The notes below the pieces were generated by a model. It saw only the letters and a program-made list of their open reading frames with translations. It made no database searches and was not told the DNA's origin. A stretch of 64,000 bases of DNA from Candidatus Neomarinimicrobiota bacterium (GTDB lineage: Bacteria > Fidelibacterota > JAANXI01), in the NCBI GenBank assembly GCA_021734025.1, contig JAIPJS010000012.1, positions 1 through 64,000 of the forward strand. Direction: 5' to 3'. This document shows, one piece after another, positions 9,155 through 17,907 of this stretch (position 1 is its first letter; the number at the start of each line of letters is the position of its first letter). Made by a program: the position numbers and the translations under genes.

Positions 9155-9340
9155 TCAGATTCCGTTTTCCATGGCGGAGAGCAATTCATTGCTGAGCACC
9201 TGGATAATGGTATCGTATCCGGTATAGTGCTCTGAAAATTCCTCAGTCTCTTCCTTAAAATCGAATGCATAGCCATCTTCAAAGGAAATTTTGGCTGTTC
9301 CGTATATGTATGCACCCTTATATACTACGAATTTTGGCAA
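9155..9340 (-). CDS. Small hypothetical ORF, possibly a remnant
   Basis: A 61-residue frame of unremarkable composition (KFVVYKGAYIYGTAKISFED near the start, acidic middle). The only start is TTG with no Shine-Dalgarno sequence. The frame stays open about 95 nt further upstream without a start codon, so the 5' end of the gene looks lost. It begins where the decayed sensor-kinase fragment ends and partly overlaps it. I do not recognise it; it may be the tail of another truncated gene. Confidence 0.3.
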   Translation of the reverse strand: MPKFVVYKGAYIYGTAKISFEDGYAFDFKEETEEFSEHYTGYDTIIQVLSNELLSAMENGI

Positions 9341-9905
9341 GTTGGGGTCTCTGGGTTCGCGATTTCGAGACCGGTAATGATATTGGTGCGCTTCGCTCCC
9401 ACATGATCGTGCAGCTCCCTGGATATCCGTTCCCGCTCATTTTGCAGCTGCTGCATTTCCAATCTCCGTATTCGGCGCTTTAACCGGTACCGGGAAGTGT
9501 TCTTTTAAAATCCAGGGTAGTCGAATCCGTGGGATCGTATGGGAAATGGGTGATCTCGTCGGTGACAAGGTCAATCCGGTTTAGCCCGCTCTGGCTGGTG
9601 GTTACCCACAGGTTCCCGTGGGAATCTTCAAAGAAATCACGGATTAATCCGGTGGACAGGGAGATGGAATCGGAAGGATTATAGGAGTACTGTTTTATAT
9701 CATGGCCATTGAATCTGTACAGACCTGCTTCAGAGGCAAACCATAAGAACCCCTGACTATCCTGGAAGATGTCCAGGACAGTTCCACTCATTGATTCAGG
9801 AAAGGAATACCGACGAAACTCGAATTCACGGTCCTGTGCGATGAGCTCCGATAACAGGCTGCAGAACATCAGCCCAATACACAACAGGGCAATTCGTCTG
9901 AACAT
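9325..9905 (-). pseudogene. Decayed sensor histidine kinase (reg_prop propeller fused to HisKA_3 remnant)
   Basis: The 5' part (9905-9480) encodes a signal peptide (FRRIALLCIGLMFCSLL...AQ). Two beta-propeller blades of the two-component reg_prop type follow (DIFQDSQGFLWFASEAGLYR and DFFEDSHGNLWVTTSQSGL). The frame then stops. In a shifted frame from about 9494 to 9325 the DNA reads YRLKRRIRRLEMQQ, then ERERISRELHDHVGA, a HisKA_3 dimerisation helix with its phospho-acceptor His. It stops soon after (TAG at 9325-9327). The rest of the propeller, the Y_Y_Y domain, the membrane helix and the ATPase domain are missing, so at least two deletions have removed most of a kinase that would normally exceed 900 residues. 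Confidence 0.85.
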
Positions 9906-10161
9906 TTCCGGTCTTCCTGCAATGTTGTCTGTTTAAGTAAAGAAATAACCAGCGCGAGTGCTATAAATTAGTGTCAGAATTCAGGAATAAACAGAAGTAA
10001 TCGGGGACCTGATGGGGGCAGTTTCCTATGATTTTTCCTGCTGTTCCAAAGATTTTCCGGCGGTTGAGAAAAATAAGCCTGAGACTGCCTCTTGCCATCT
10101 ATCTTGATATTCATAGGTCTGGCAAGTACTTTTTTCCTATAACAACGAGTGGGGGATTAGC

Positions 10162-11331
10162 ATGAAGTCAATTGTATCACAAGATCAGATCAAGGCCGGA
10201 AAAGTTACCGACGTCTATTTCGAGCGGACCCGTCAGATTCTTGAAGAAAAAAACATTCATAAAACAGTCACAGCAGAATTCGTGTGCAAAGGCTTCCCCG
10301 GGGAATACGAGTGGGCAATATTTGCCGGGCTCAATGAAGCCGCAGAAATTATTAAAGATCTCCCCATAGATATTGAAGCCGTCCCGGAAGGCAGCGTATT
10401 CCACGAATATGAACCAGTCCTCACACTCACCGGCGATTACCTTGATTTTGGTATATATGAGACAGCGATTCTCGGTTACCTGTGCCAGGCATCCGGCATT
10501 GCTACGAAGGCTGCTCGCTGCCGGAAAGCCGCAGGCGAAAAACCCATGGTCAGTTTTGGCGCCAGGCGGATGCATCCGGCGATTGCCCCGGTCGTCGAAC
10601 GAAACGCCTACATCGGCGGATGCGATGGGGTCGCATCGGTTGCCGCCGCGGAATATCTGGGACAGGATCCCGTGGGCACCATCCCCCATGCGCTCATCCT
10701 GATTATGGGCGATACGGTGGAAGCGACCAACGCATTTAACGAAATCATTGATGAAAAAGTGAACCGTATCAGCCTGGTGGATACATTCTCCGACGAGAAA
10801 TTCGAAACGCTCCGGGTGGCGGAATCTCTGGGAGATGCGCTGTTCGGCGTCCGCCTGGATACGCCAAGCAGCCGACGAGGTGATCTTCTGGAAATCATGA
10901 AAGAGGTCCGGTGGGAACTTGACCTGCGGGGATTCGACCATGTGAAACTATTTGTCAGTGGCGGATTAGATGAATATACAATTACCGAATACAATTCTGT
11001 CGCCGATGCCTATGGCGTGGGCACCTCCGTCAGTACGGCACCAGTCATCGACTTCTCTCTGGATATCGTGGATATCGAGGGCGAACCGATGGCCAAGCGC
11101 GGCAAAACATCAGGGCAGAAAATGCTGTGGCGGTGTGAATCGTGCCTCCGTCAGAAAACGGTACCGAAACAGGCTGATGCTCCAGGTTGCATGGAATGCC
11201 GTACACCGATGCAGCCGCTCCTGAAGCAGGTGAAATCCGCTGATTCCGAAACTATCGAGATATCCACCCACAAAACTGTTCGGGATTATGTGCTGAAGCA
11301 GCTCCCCTATATCTCACTGGATCTGCCGTAA
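10162..11331 (+). CDS. pncB: Nicotinate phosphoribosyltransferase
   Basis: Converts nicotinate and PRPP to nicotinate mononucleotide in NAD salvage. The 389-residue protein shows the family pattern VSFGARRMHPAIAPVVERNA, then GTIPHAL near residue 173, DTFSDEK, and LFVSGGLDEYTITEY followed by the phosphate-binding GVGTSVSTAP. The C-terminus has two cysteine pairs (CESC and CMEC) that form a likely zinc ribbon, seen in the shorter archaeal-like NAPRTase subfamily. The start follows a good GGGGG(A) ribosome site. Its stop overlaps the archease start by one base. Confidence 0.93.
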   Translation: MKSIVSQDQIKAGKVTDVYFERTRQILEEKNIHKTVTAEFVCKGFPGEYEWAIFAGLNEAAEIIKDLPIDIEAVPEGSVFHEYEPVLTLTGDYLDFGIYETAILGYLCQASGIATKAARCRKAAGEKPMVSFGARRMHPAIAPVVERNAYIGGCDGVASVAAAEYLGQDPVGTIPHALILIMGDTVEATNAFNEIIDEKVNRISLVDTFSDEKFETLRVAESLGDALFGVRLDTPSSRRGDLLEIMKEVRWELDLRGFDHVKLFVSGGLDEYTITEYNSVADAYGVGTSVSTAPVIDFSLDIVDIEGEPMAKRGKTSGQKMLWRCESCLRQKTVPKQADAPGCMECRTPMQPLLKQVKSADSETIEISTHKTVRDYVLKQLPYISLDLP

Positions 11332-11756
11332 TGGCCGAAAAGTACCGGGAGATCGATCACACAGCTGACGCCGGTCTCCGTATCTATGGAACCAACCTAA
11401 AAGAACTTTTTATCCATGCCGCCGAGGGAATGTTCTCTATTATTGGTTCTGGCGATTTCCCGTCCGGAGAGCCCAGGGTGACCGAAAATATCCGTATCGA
11501 CTCTGCTGACAGGGAGCTGCTTCTCAAAGATTGGCTGAGCGAACTGCTCTACCTCCACTCAGCAAACCACTGTTTATTTAACCACTTCACCATCGAATCC
11601 ATGACAGATACGTCACTGAAGGCAACGATTGCGGGCTTCACAATTCAATTTTCGGATGAAGACGGAATCCAGGATGTCAAAGCAGTAACCTACCACGGCC
11701 TGAAAGTAACTCAGGACGCCAATGGATTCGAAGCACAGGTGATCTTTGATATCTGA
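11331..11756 (+). CDS. Archease, RtcB cofactor
   Basis: This 141-residue protein carries the archease signature EIDHTADAGLRIYGTNLKEL at the N-terminus and the C-terminal KAVTYHGLKV motif, with the acidic metal-binding residues of the family. Archease speeds guanylylation of the RNA ligase RtcB, and rtcB lies 0.8 kb downstream on the same strand. It overlaps the NAPRTase gene (TAATG), so it is translationally coupled to it. Confidence 0.95.
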   Translation: MAEKYREIDHTADAGLRIYGTNLKELFIHAAEGMFSIIGSGDFPSGEPRVTENIRIDSADRELLLKDWLSELLYLHSANHCLFNHFTIESMTDTSLKATIAGFTIQFSDEDGIQDVKAVTYHGLKVTQDANGFEAQVIFDI

Positions 11757-11764
11757 TCAATAGC

Positions 11765-11922
11765 AGTGTTATGGTGTTCGTGTGTTAATGTGTTAAAGTT
11801 AAGTCGTAAAATCCTGTTTCCTCAATGTCTTGCAGGAAGTTGGTAGTAACGGCCTTAGCCGTTCTATTTCATGGCTCTTTTACGAATTACCACTTTATCA
11901 GTAATTCAGTATTTCAGTATTG
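11765..11922. repeat. Word repeats and GTTGGTAGT hairpin downstream of archease
   Basis: 11765-11800 holds GTGTT-type words like those at 6.5 kb. 11839-11864 is GTTGGTAGT followed by a perfect 6-bp hairpin AACGGC/GCCGTT with loop CTTA. 11896-11922 holds a TCAGTATTTCAGTATT-type word run. The hairpin has a counterpart at 14249-14277 with a different but still perfect stem. Confidence 0.65.
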
Positions 11923-11980
11923 ATGTAAAAAGTATTTTCAACTATATTGGTTGCCGAATAGTAGAAACAACGGGGACAAT

Positions 11981-12238
11981 ATGCATACCACAAAAATTAA
12001 TAATCGGGGACAAATAACTATTCCGAAGGAATTGCGAGAAAAATATGATCTCGAGCCAGGCAGCGAAGTAATCTTTGAGGAAACCTCTGGCGGCATTGTG
12101 ATAGAAAAGGGTGCAGTCGTCCCGGAATGGTTTGCGAAAATGGGAGCATCTCTCAAGGAATCGTTCGATGATTTGCAGAAGGAGCGATACAAAGATTTTT
12201 CTTCCATCGAAGATCTAATCGACGATCTGAACGCCTGA
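11981..12238 (+). CDS. AbrB/MazE-type DNA-binding antitoxin
   Basis: This 85-residue protein starts with a SpoVT-AbrB swapped-hairpin domain (NNRGQITIPKELREKYDLEP, then GSEVIFEE) and ends in an acidic helical tail (SFDDLQKERYKDFSSIEDLI) that would bind the toxin. I chose the ATG at 11981, which has GGGGA just upstream, rather than the TTG 30 nt earlier. The following RelE-like gene starts 7 nt after its stop, which gives a toxin-antitoxin operon likely autorepressed by this protein. Confidence 0.9.
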   Translation: MHTTKINNRGQITIPKELREKYDLEPGSEVIFEETSGGIVIEKGAVVPEWFAKMGASLKESFDDLQKERYKDFSSIEDLIDDLNA

Positions 12239-12245
12239 GAAACCT

Positions 12246-12527
12246 GTGCAACAATTTCATCATTTCAGGCGGACAGGACGTTTCAAGCGAAGTTGGAAAA
12301 CCTACATCAGGAAAAATCCGGAATTAAAAACAAAAGTCGAATCCACATTGCGGAAATTTGCACAAAATCCCGAATTGCCCGGTTTACATATAAAAAAAAT
12401 CAGGGGAACTGACAATTTATGGGAAATGTCTGTTGATAGGAATATCCGGATTGTTTGGTTTCCGAAAGAAGAAACAGCGGTCCTTCTCGATATCGGTCCC
12501 CCTACAGTTGACAAATTCCCGGAATAA
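12246..12527 (+). CDS. RelE/YafQ-type toxin
   Basis: The 93-residue basic protein matches the RelE/ParE fold: an N-terminal strand (FRRTGRFKRSWKTYIRKNP), a helical hairpin, then LHIKKIRGTDNLWEMSVDRN, IRIVWFPKEE and AVLLDIGPPTVD. The central R-rich strand and C-terminal strand are where mRNA-interferase residues lie in relatives. It starts with GTG, 7 nt after the antitoxin gene. Pairing of a RelE toxin with an AbrB-type antitoxin is a mixed but known combination. Confidence 0.87.
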   Translation: MQQFHHFRRTGRFKRSWKTYIRKNPELKTKVESTLRKFAQNPELPGLHIKKIRGTDNLWEMSVDRNIRIVWFPKEETAVLLDIGPPTVDKFPE

Positions 12528-12580
12528 CCTCTATGTTTAACAGGAGATTAAAGGTAACCAATTCAAAGAGGTGAAAGACC

Positions 12581-14023
12581 ATGGCCGTTGATATCCGCCA
12601 AATCGATGAACATACCTGGGAAATTCCCAAAACCGGCAATATGCGTGTTCCGGGGCGCGTTTATGCGAGCGAAAAACTGATGCAGGATATTCGGAATGAT
12701 CAGAGTCTGCAGCAGGTGCAAAACGTGGCCCACCTCCCCGGGATTGCCAGATATTCTCTGGCCATGCCGGATATTCACTGGGGTTACGGTTTTCCCATTG
12801 GAGGGGTCTGCGCAACTGACGCAGAAGACGGCGTTGTTTCACCCGGTGGCGTAGGTTACGATATCAATTGTGGCGTCCGGCTCATTTCGACCAAACTTCA
12901 GTTGGAGGATATACAAGATCGCATTCGGAATGTAGTCACCCAATTATATAATAATGTTCCCACAGGTGTGGGCTCCTCCGGCGCGATCAGGAAGGTTTCC
13001 AAAGAGAACTTTAAGAAGCTCATCACCCGGGGTGCAGAATGGGCTGTCTCCGAAGGGTTTGGCCACAAAGAGGATCTTGAATTTATTGAGGAAGACGGCT
13101 GTCTTGAGGCCGCAGATCCGGGTGCCGTGAGCGATCGGGCGTTCGAACGCGGCAAGACTCAGGTTGGAACTCTCGGCTCGGGGAATCACTTCCTTGAAAT
13201 CGGCAAGGTTGATGAGATTTACCATCCGCAGGCCGCTTCCCTTTTCGGTTTGCGCAAGGACAGTATCGTCGTCATCATCCATACCGGATCCCGAGGATTC
13301 GGCCATCAAATTTGCGACGATCACCTCAAGACAACCATTAATGCCACACACAAGTACAATATCGATATCCCCGATAAACAGTTAGCCTGTGCGCCAATTA
13401 AGAGTGATGCGGGTCAACGGTATCTCGGCGCGATGCGCTGTGGTGCAAATTTCGCCTTTAATAACCGGCAGGTTATCATGCACCTGGCGGAGCAATCTTT
13501 CATGGACGCATTAAATATCACTCCCAGAGATCTGGGATTCAACCTGGTCTACGATATCTGCCATAACATCGCCAAGTTTGAAGATCACGGGACCAATGGT
13601 CACTCCGAAAAGCTCTGCGTCCACAGGAAAGGTGCAACACGCGCGTTCGGTCCGGGAAGCACTAATGTTCCTCGCAAATACACGGATATCGGACAGCCGG
13701 TGCTCGTCCCCGGCGATATGGGGCGGTATTCATATGTCTGCGTCGGGACATCCAAAGCCATGGAAGATACATTCGGCAGTTCGTGTCACGGGGCCGGACG
13801 ACAAATGAGTCGCCGCCAGTCCAAAAAGCAGAGTCGCGGCAAGGACATCTACCAGGAGCTCCGGGATCGCGGCGTGGAAATCCAGGCAGCCGGTAATCGC
13901 ACCGTCGCCGAAGAAATGCCGCATGCCTACAAAGATGTGGCCGACGTAGTGGAAGTCATGCACAATGCCGGTATCACCTCAAAAGTCGCGCGCTTTAGAC
14001 CAATTGGAGTGATTAAAGGGTAA
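12581..14023 (+). CDS. rtcB: RNA-splicing ligase RtcB
   Basis: GTP-dependent ligase joining 2',3'-cyclic-phosphate and 5'-OH RNA ends. The 480-residue protein is full length. Visible family motifs include GVGYDINCGVRLI (metal-binding Cys), GTLGSGNHFLEIG, HTGSRGFGHQICDDH, CHNIAKFEDH, VHRKGATRAFGPG and the C-terminal SCHGAGRQMSRRQ. A good AGAGGTG site precedes the ATG. Archease lies upstream but separated by a toxin-antitoxin pair, so the RNA-repair genes are near neighbours rather than a tight operon. Confidence 0.98.
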   Translation: MAVDIRQIDEHTWEIPKTGNMRVPGRVYASEKLMQDIRNDQSLQQVQNVAHLPGIARYSLAMPDIHWGYGFPIGGVCATDAEDGVVSPGGVGYDINCGVRLISTKLQLEDIQDRIRNVVTQLYNNVPTGVGSSGAIRKVSKENFKKLITRGAEWAVSEGFGHKEDLEFIEEDGCLEAADPGAVSDRAFERGKTQVGTLGSGNHFLEIGKVDEIYHPQAASLFGLRKDSIVVIIHTGSRGFGHQICDDHLKTTINATHKYNIDIPDKQLACAPIKSDAGQRYLGAMRCGANFAFNNRQVIMHLAEQSFMDALNITPRDLGFNLVYDICHNIAKFEDHGTNGHSEKLCVHRKGATRAFGPGSTNVPRKYTDIGQPVLVPGDMGRYSYVCVGTSKAMEDTFGSSCHGAGRQMSRRQSKKQSRGKDIYQELRDRGVEIQAAGNRTVAEEMPHAYKDVADVVEVMHNAGITSKVARFRPIGVIKG

Positions 14024-14417
14024 GGGTAGTGATAAAGTATCAATGTGTTCGGGTACTCAGGTGTTCCAGTATAGCAGTGAATGGTGATTCGCCACGAAGA
14101 AGTTAAAGGTGAAACGATTCAGTTATCAGTAATCAGTTATTAAAAATGTGAATCGTGAATAGTAAATGGCGAAGGGAAAAACTGTAAAATAGAAAGTGAC
14201 TCGCCGTTGACAAAGTGAGAAACTACGATGAACCATAGCGCAGATTTTGTTGGTAGTGACCGCTTTAGCGGTATTTGTTTGTGTTAGGCGGGGGCTTTTT
14301 ATCCCTAAGATAAAAGGTAATGGTTAATCATCTGCCATTTAACCGCACTTTAGAATGAACCAATATCACACACAACAAACAATTTTTTCCGGTTTCCCGT
14401 CTCCGGCCTCCGGTATC
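14024..14417. repeat. Gene-free region of mixed word repeats
   Basis: The region holds GTGTTCGGG words (14041-14085), a CAGTTATCAGTAATCAGTTA run (14119-14140) and a GTGAATCGTGAATAG run (14147-14170). A hairpin at 14249-14277 is GTTGGTAGT then ACCGC/GCGGT with loop TTTA. CCCGTCTCCGGCCTCCGGTA (14396-14415) abuts the stop of the next gene. I see no gene. The last string resembles 6646-6664, which also ends beside a stop codon. Confidence 0.65.
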
Positions 14418-15095
14418 TTAGTCCCGGTTCCCGATCCGCTTCACGTAGATTTCGTCAGCAATTTCGCCATCGATAGCAATCTCGGTTTCGCCGACTTTAA
14501 TCACGAAGGACGGATGTCGCTGCGTCAGCACAAGTTCTGTCCCGGGCGTAACCCCCAATGATGTAAGCCGCTGGTAGCGTTTATGAAATTCCGGTGTGAT
14601 GAATGCAATCCGAGCCGGAGCCCTCAGTTCCAGTTGACGGACGGAGGACAGAATCGGTTTGACCTCACTGCGGTACCGCTTACAGCATTTTCCCTGGGGA
14701 ATTGGCCGGCCGTGTGGGCATTGGGGAGGATGGCCCAAAAAAGTACACACGCTCTCAGTAACCTCGGCACTCAGGATGTGCTCCAGTTCGCAGGCAATCG
14801 TTTCCGTCTCTCTCATATCAACGTTGAGCACATCCTTAAACAGGCGCTCGGCCAAACGATGACGACGGATGATTTTTGCAGCGGTGGTATCGCCTTCCGG
14901 CGTAAACTGAAAATTCCCGTTCGCCCGGGTAATTAACCCTTCCGATTCCATGGTATCCAGCGTTTCCGTATCAATTACAGGCTGGTTATCCTCTGCCATC
15001 AACTCCCGGAAATCTTCCAGGGAATCCGTTCCCCTTTCTCTGGTAATCCAGAGGTATTCCAACGCTTCTTCAATGAGTGAGTTCTGTTTGCTCAT
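14418..15095 (-). CDS. DtxR/MntR-family metalloregulator with C-terminal FeoA/SH3 domain
   Basis: Iron- or manganese-responsive repressor of 225 residues. The order is a winged helix (LITRANGNFQFTPEGDTTAAK), then the dimerisation and metal-binding helices (RRHRLAERLFKDVL, ETIACELEHILSAEV). Next comes the Cys/His-rich loop CPHGRPIPQGKCC, and a C-terminal SH3/FeoA domain from about residue 145. The first ATG with a good GGAGAA site is at 15095; longer starts at 15185 overlap the upstream gene heavily. It overlaps the zinc-ribbon gene by 26 nt and ends the iron operon. Confidence 0.9.
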   Translation of the reverse strand: MSKQNSLIEEALEYLWITRERGTDSLEDFRELMAEDNQPVIDTETLDTMESEGLITRANGNFQFTPEGDTTAAKIIRRHRLAERLFKDVLNVDMRETETIACELEHILSAEVTESVCTFLGHPPQCPHGRPIPQGKCCKRYRSEVKPILSSVRQLELRAPARIAFITPEFHKRYQRLTSLGVTPGTELVLTQRHPSFVIKVGETEIAIDGEIADEIYVKRIGNRD

Positions 15096-15300
15096 GCTTC
15101 TCCGTCTTATTTTCCGAAGGTTCTTCCCTGGAAAAGAGTCGTTTAAAAAAGTTGATTGTTTTAGACTCGGCTGGAATGTACTCATAGCGACAGTTCGGGC
15201 ACATTATCATCCCGCACTGCTTGGACAGCGGACAGGCCGAATTGCAAAATTCGTGCGTTGAGTCAAAATCGTATCCACAATATGGGCAGGTGTTATCCAT
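15070..15300 (-). CDS. Small cysteine-rich zinc-ribbon protein
   Basis: A 76-residue protein with CPYC, two single cysteines in CNSACPL, and C...MCPNC, consistent with one or two zinc sites in residues 5-36, then a charged tail. Similar short Cys-rich proteins accompany FeoB in many bacteria. It lies between feoB and the DtxR-type gene and overlaps the latter by 26 nt, which supports a shared transcript. Its role (metal sensing or a FeoC-like accessory) is inference. Confidence 0.75.
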   Translation of the reverse strand: MDNTCPYCGYDFDSTHEFCNSACPLSKQCGMIMCPNCRYEYIPAESKTINFFKRLFSREEPSENKTEKHEQTELTH

Positions 15301-15310
15301 TATACCCCAG

Positions 15311-15347
15311 TATTAGAGTGTTTGTGTGTTCGAGTGTTCATGTTTTG
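15311..15347. repeat. GTGTT-type word repeat downstream of feoB
   Basis: The gap between feoB and the zinc-ribbon gene contains GTGTTTGTGTGTTCGAGTGT words, another member of the family at 6.5, 11.77, 14.04 and 37.4 kb. It lies inside what should be one transcript. Confidence 0.6.
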
Positions 15348-15419
15348 TATTCCTAATCTTAATCATACTCTGTTGTTCATAGTTTCAAGTATCCAGGTCT
15401 TTCCATATACCCTATTTTA

Positions 15420-17432
15420 TTAAAACGTAATTCCTGTCCACACCAGCACCCAGTGCAATCCGCCAGAGACCAGCAGGGCAAACGGCAGAATAAACGCACT
15501 CATATAAATGGCCGTTTTCACGCCGCGCTCTTTGACAATCATCAGAAGGTTTGCGATACACGGCATAAATAGCGTAATTGCTACCAGACTTACTAATACC
15601 TGGTTGGGATCAAGCAGTCCCTGTTTCGCCAGGTCAAACAACCCGGCCGCTCCGAAATCCCGTCGGAGAAAACCGATAAGAAAAGCATCGGTGGCTTTCG
15701 CCGGCAGGCCGAGAAATCCGCTGACCACAGGTGAAGCTACATTCCTGATGACATCCAGCAGATGGATTTTGTCAAATACGAACAGGATGAATGTCCCGAT
15801 GAAAAACAGCGGTACCGCTTCCCGGAGATACCATTCGATCCGCGCCAGCGTTTTGATAAAAATATTACTCAGAGTCGGCCGGCGAATTGGCGGCAGTTCC
15901 AGCACAAAATCCGAGCCTTTGCCCTTGACTACCTTGGAAGAGAGATATCCCACTAAAAGCAGGATGCCAACCACCAAACCTGCCCAGAGGACAGACGCTC
16001 CGAACGAAAGCCCACCCAACATCCCGAGAATCACACCAAGCTGCGCCGAGCACGGCACCCCAAGCGCCAGTAAAAGCGTAACGATTACGCGTTCTTTTTT
16101 CGAATCCAGAATCCGCGTTGTCAACGTGGCCATTGTATCACAACCAAGTCCGAGCACCATGGGCAGAATTGCTTTTCCATTAAGTCCGATGGCTTTGAAT
16201 ATCCTGTTGACCATCACGGCGAGTCGAGGGAGATAACCCGAATCCTCCAGGATTCCGAATGCGATGAAGAATGTTCCCACAATCGGCAGCACAATAGCCA
16301 CGGAATATGACAGCGCCATGGTGAGCAAGCCATATTCGCCGACCAGCATATCCTGAATCAACGGGAGCGGAATCAGCCATTCCACAGCAGTTGAAGCCCA
16401 GGGACTTATATACTTCCCAAATACCTGAATTTCCAAAAAGTCGACTAGGGTCCCTGCGCCTAACACCCCCACAAACTGGTACATCAGATACAATACACCT
16501 AATAACACAGGTAATCCCCAGAATGGGTGCATGGACCAGCGGCCGAATTTCTGTGTAAGAGTTTCGTCGCTGGTAGACTCAGAGGTCATCACCTGCTGGA
16601 TCAGTTTCTCCGCCTCGTCCAGACGAATCCGTGTTATAATATTGTGGAGCGATTCCGGATAAATAGCTTCAGTTTCTGCTACGATGTCCTGAATATCACT
16701 AATGGCATCCTGGGAGATATACTCTTCAAGAAATGAAAAAAGCGAATCATCTCCTGCAAGCAACATAAGCGCCAGCGCTCGCGGAGAAATCCGGCTCGCG
16801 ATCTTCTTCTCCGGAAGCAGTTCCCTGATCCGGCGTACCGACTGCTCAATGTGGTCCGTATACTGTATTCCGTATTGCGACTTCCGGGGAGTGGTCAGAA
16901 TCTTCTGAACCTGGTCAAGTCCCTGTTTTCGGGTGGCAACTGTTCCAATCACGTCGACGCCTAACAGTCGGCTCAGATGCTCCGTATCGACAGTGATACC
17001 CCGGCTCCGGGCCTCATCCAGCATATTCAGGCAGACGGCGAACGGGACGCCCATCTCTGCCAGCTGGATGGTAATCAGGAGTCCGCGGCGGAGGTTTTTC
17101 GTATCAATGACCTGGAGAATATGCTCCGGGCGTTCATTCAGAATAATGTTGCGGGTAACGAGTTCGTCTTCACTGGAAGGAACGAGATTATTAATGCCCG
17201 GTGTGTCGATCAAGGTTTTGGGCGGACCGGCCCCGAATCCGTTTTGACCCGTATATTTTCCCCGGGCGATTTCAACAGTGGTTCCGGGATAATTTGAGAC
17301 AGTTACATACGATCCGGTCAAATAGCCGAACAGTACACTTTTACCGACATTCGGATTTCCGACAAGTGCAATTTTTTTATCAGAGGTATCAGTATACGCC
17401 TCGGTCTTCTGCCCGTGGTGGTTGTGACTCAT
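15420..17432 (-). CDS. feoB: Ferrous iron transporter FeoB
   Basis: GTP-driven Fe(II) importer of the inner membrane. The N-terminal G domain shows G1 GNPNVGKS (near residue 26), the switch region SNYPGTTVE, G3 DTPG and NMLDEA. A helical domain follows, then about 340 residues with the two Gate motifs, seen around CDTMATLTTRIL and MPCIANLLMI. 670 residues is close to the usual length, slightly short at the C-terminus. It begins 15 nt after fur, so both are probably transcribed from the Fur-boxed promoter. Confidence 0.97.
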   Translation of the reverse strand: MSHNHHGQKTEAYTDTSDKKIALVGNPNVGKSVLFGYLTGSYVTVSNYPGTTVEIARGKYTGQNGFGAGPPKTLIDTPGINNLVPSSEDELVTRNIILNERPEHILQVIDTKNLRRGLLITIQLAEMGVPFAVCLNMLDEARSRGITVDTEHLSRLLGVDVIGTVATRKQGLDQVQKILTTPRKSQYGIQYTDHIEQSVRRIRELLPEKKIASRISPRALALMLLAGDDSLFSFLEEYISQDAISDIQDIVAETEAIYPESLHNIITRIRLDEAEKLIQQVMTSESTSDETLTQKFGRWSMHPFWGLPVLLGVLYLMYQFVGVLGAGTLVDFLEIQVFGKYISPWASTAVEWLIPLPLIQDMLVGEYGLLTMALSYSVAIVLPIVGTFFIAFGILEDSGYLPRLAVMVNRIFKAIGLNGKAILPMVLGLGCDTMATLTTRILDSKKERVIVTLLLALGVPCSAQLGVILGMLGGLSFGASVLWAGLVVGILLLVGYLSSKVVKGKGSDFVLELPPIRRPTLSNIFIKTLARIEWYLREAVPLFFIGTFILFVFDKIHLLDVIRNVASPVVSGFLGLPAKATDAFLIGFLRRDFGAAGLFDLAKQGLLDPNQVLVSLVAITLFMPCIANLLMIVKERGVKTAIYMSAFILPFALLVSGGLHWVLVWTGITF

Positions 17433-17447
17433 ATAATGTGTATTCCC

Positions 17448-17897
17448 CTATTCTCCGTCATTCCTGCCCGACCGACAATCGCTGCAAAGCCCGTAAATTT
17501 GGACCACATGCTTAGAAGGTTCGAAATCAAAAATCTCACACAGGCGTTCCTGGTGTTTCCGCAAATTCTCGTCGGTAAATTCGAAAATCTCCCCACATTC
17601 CTCACATATCATATGGTCGTGATATTTTTTATCTGCCGCATATTCGTAGCGGCTCCGGCCTTCACCGAAATCGATTTTTCGAACAAATCCGTGATCGACC
17701 AGCAGATCCAGCGTGCGATAAATCGTGGCCCGGGAAATGCGCTCATCATCCTGCCAGAACTGATACACCAGATCGTCAACCTCCCAGTGCTGGTCAGAAT
17801 CCGCTATTGCGGCGAAAATCCGTTTGCGCTGGGGCGTCATCTTCAGATTTTCTTTCCGCAGCGCCTCTTTGAATGTGGATAATTCGTCTGTTTTCAT
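17448..17897 (-). CDS. fur: Ferric uptake regulator family protein
   Basis: The protein has an N-terminal winged helix (LKMTPQRKRIFAAIADSDQHW, RISRATIYRTLDLLV) and a C-terminal dimerisation domain. Zinc-binding cysteine pairs are CEECGEIFEF and, at the C-terminus, CSDC; the metal-site His residues are in YHDHMICE. I prefer the ATG at 17897 (149 residues) to the GTG at 17906, because GTGAAAG provides a plausible ribosome site and the operator starts only 2 nt upstream of the GTG. Repression of its own operon is very likely. Confidence 0.92.
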   Translation of the reverse strand: MKTDELSTFKEALRKENLKMTPQRKRIFAAIADSDQHWEVDDLVYQFWQDDERISRATIYRTLDLLVDHGFVRKIDFGEGRSRYEYAADKKYHDHMICEECGEIFEFTDENLRKHQERLCEIFDFEPSKHVVQIYGLCSDCRSGRNDGE

Positions 17898-17907
17898 ATC
17901 TTTCACT

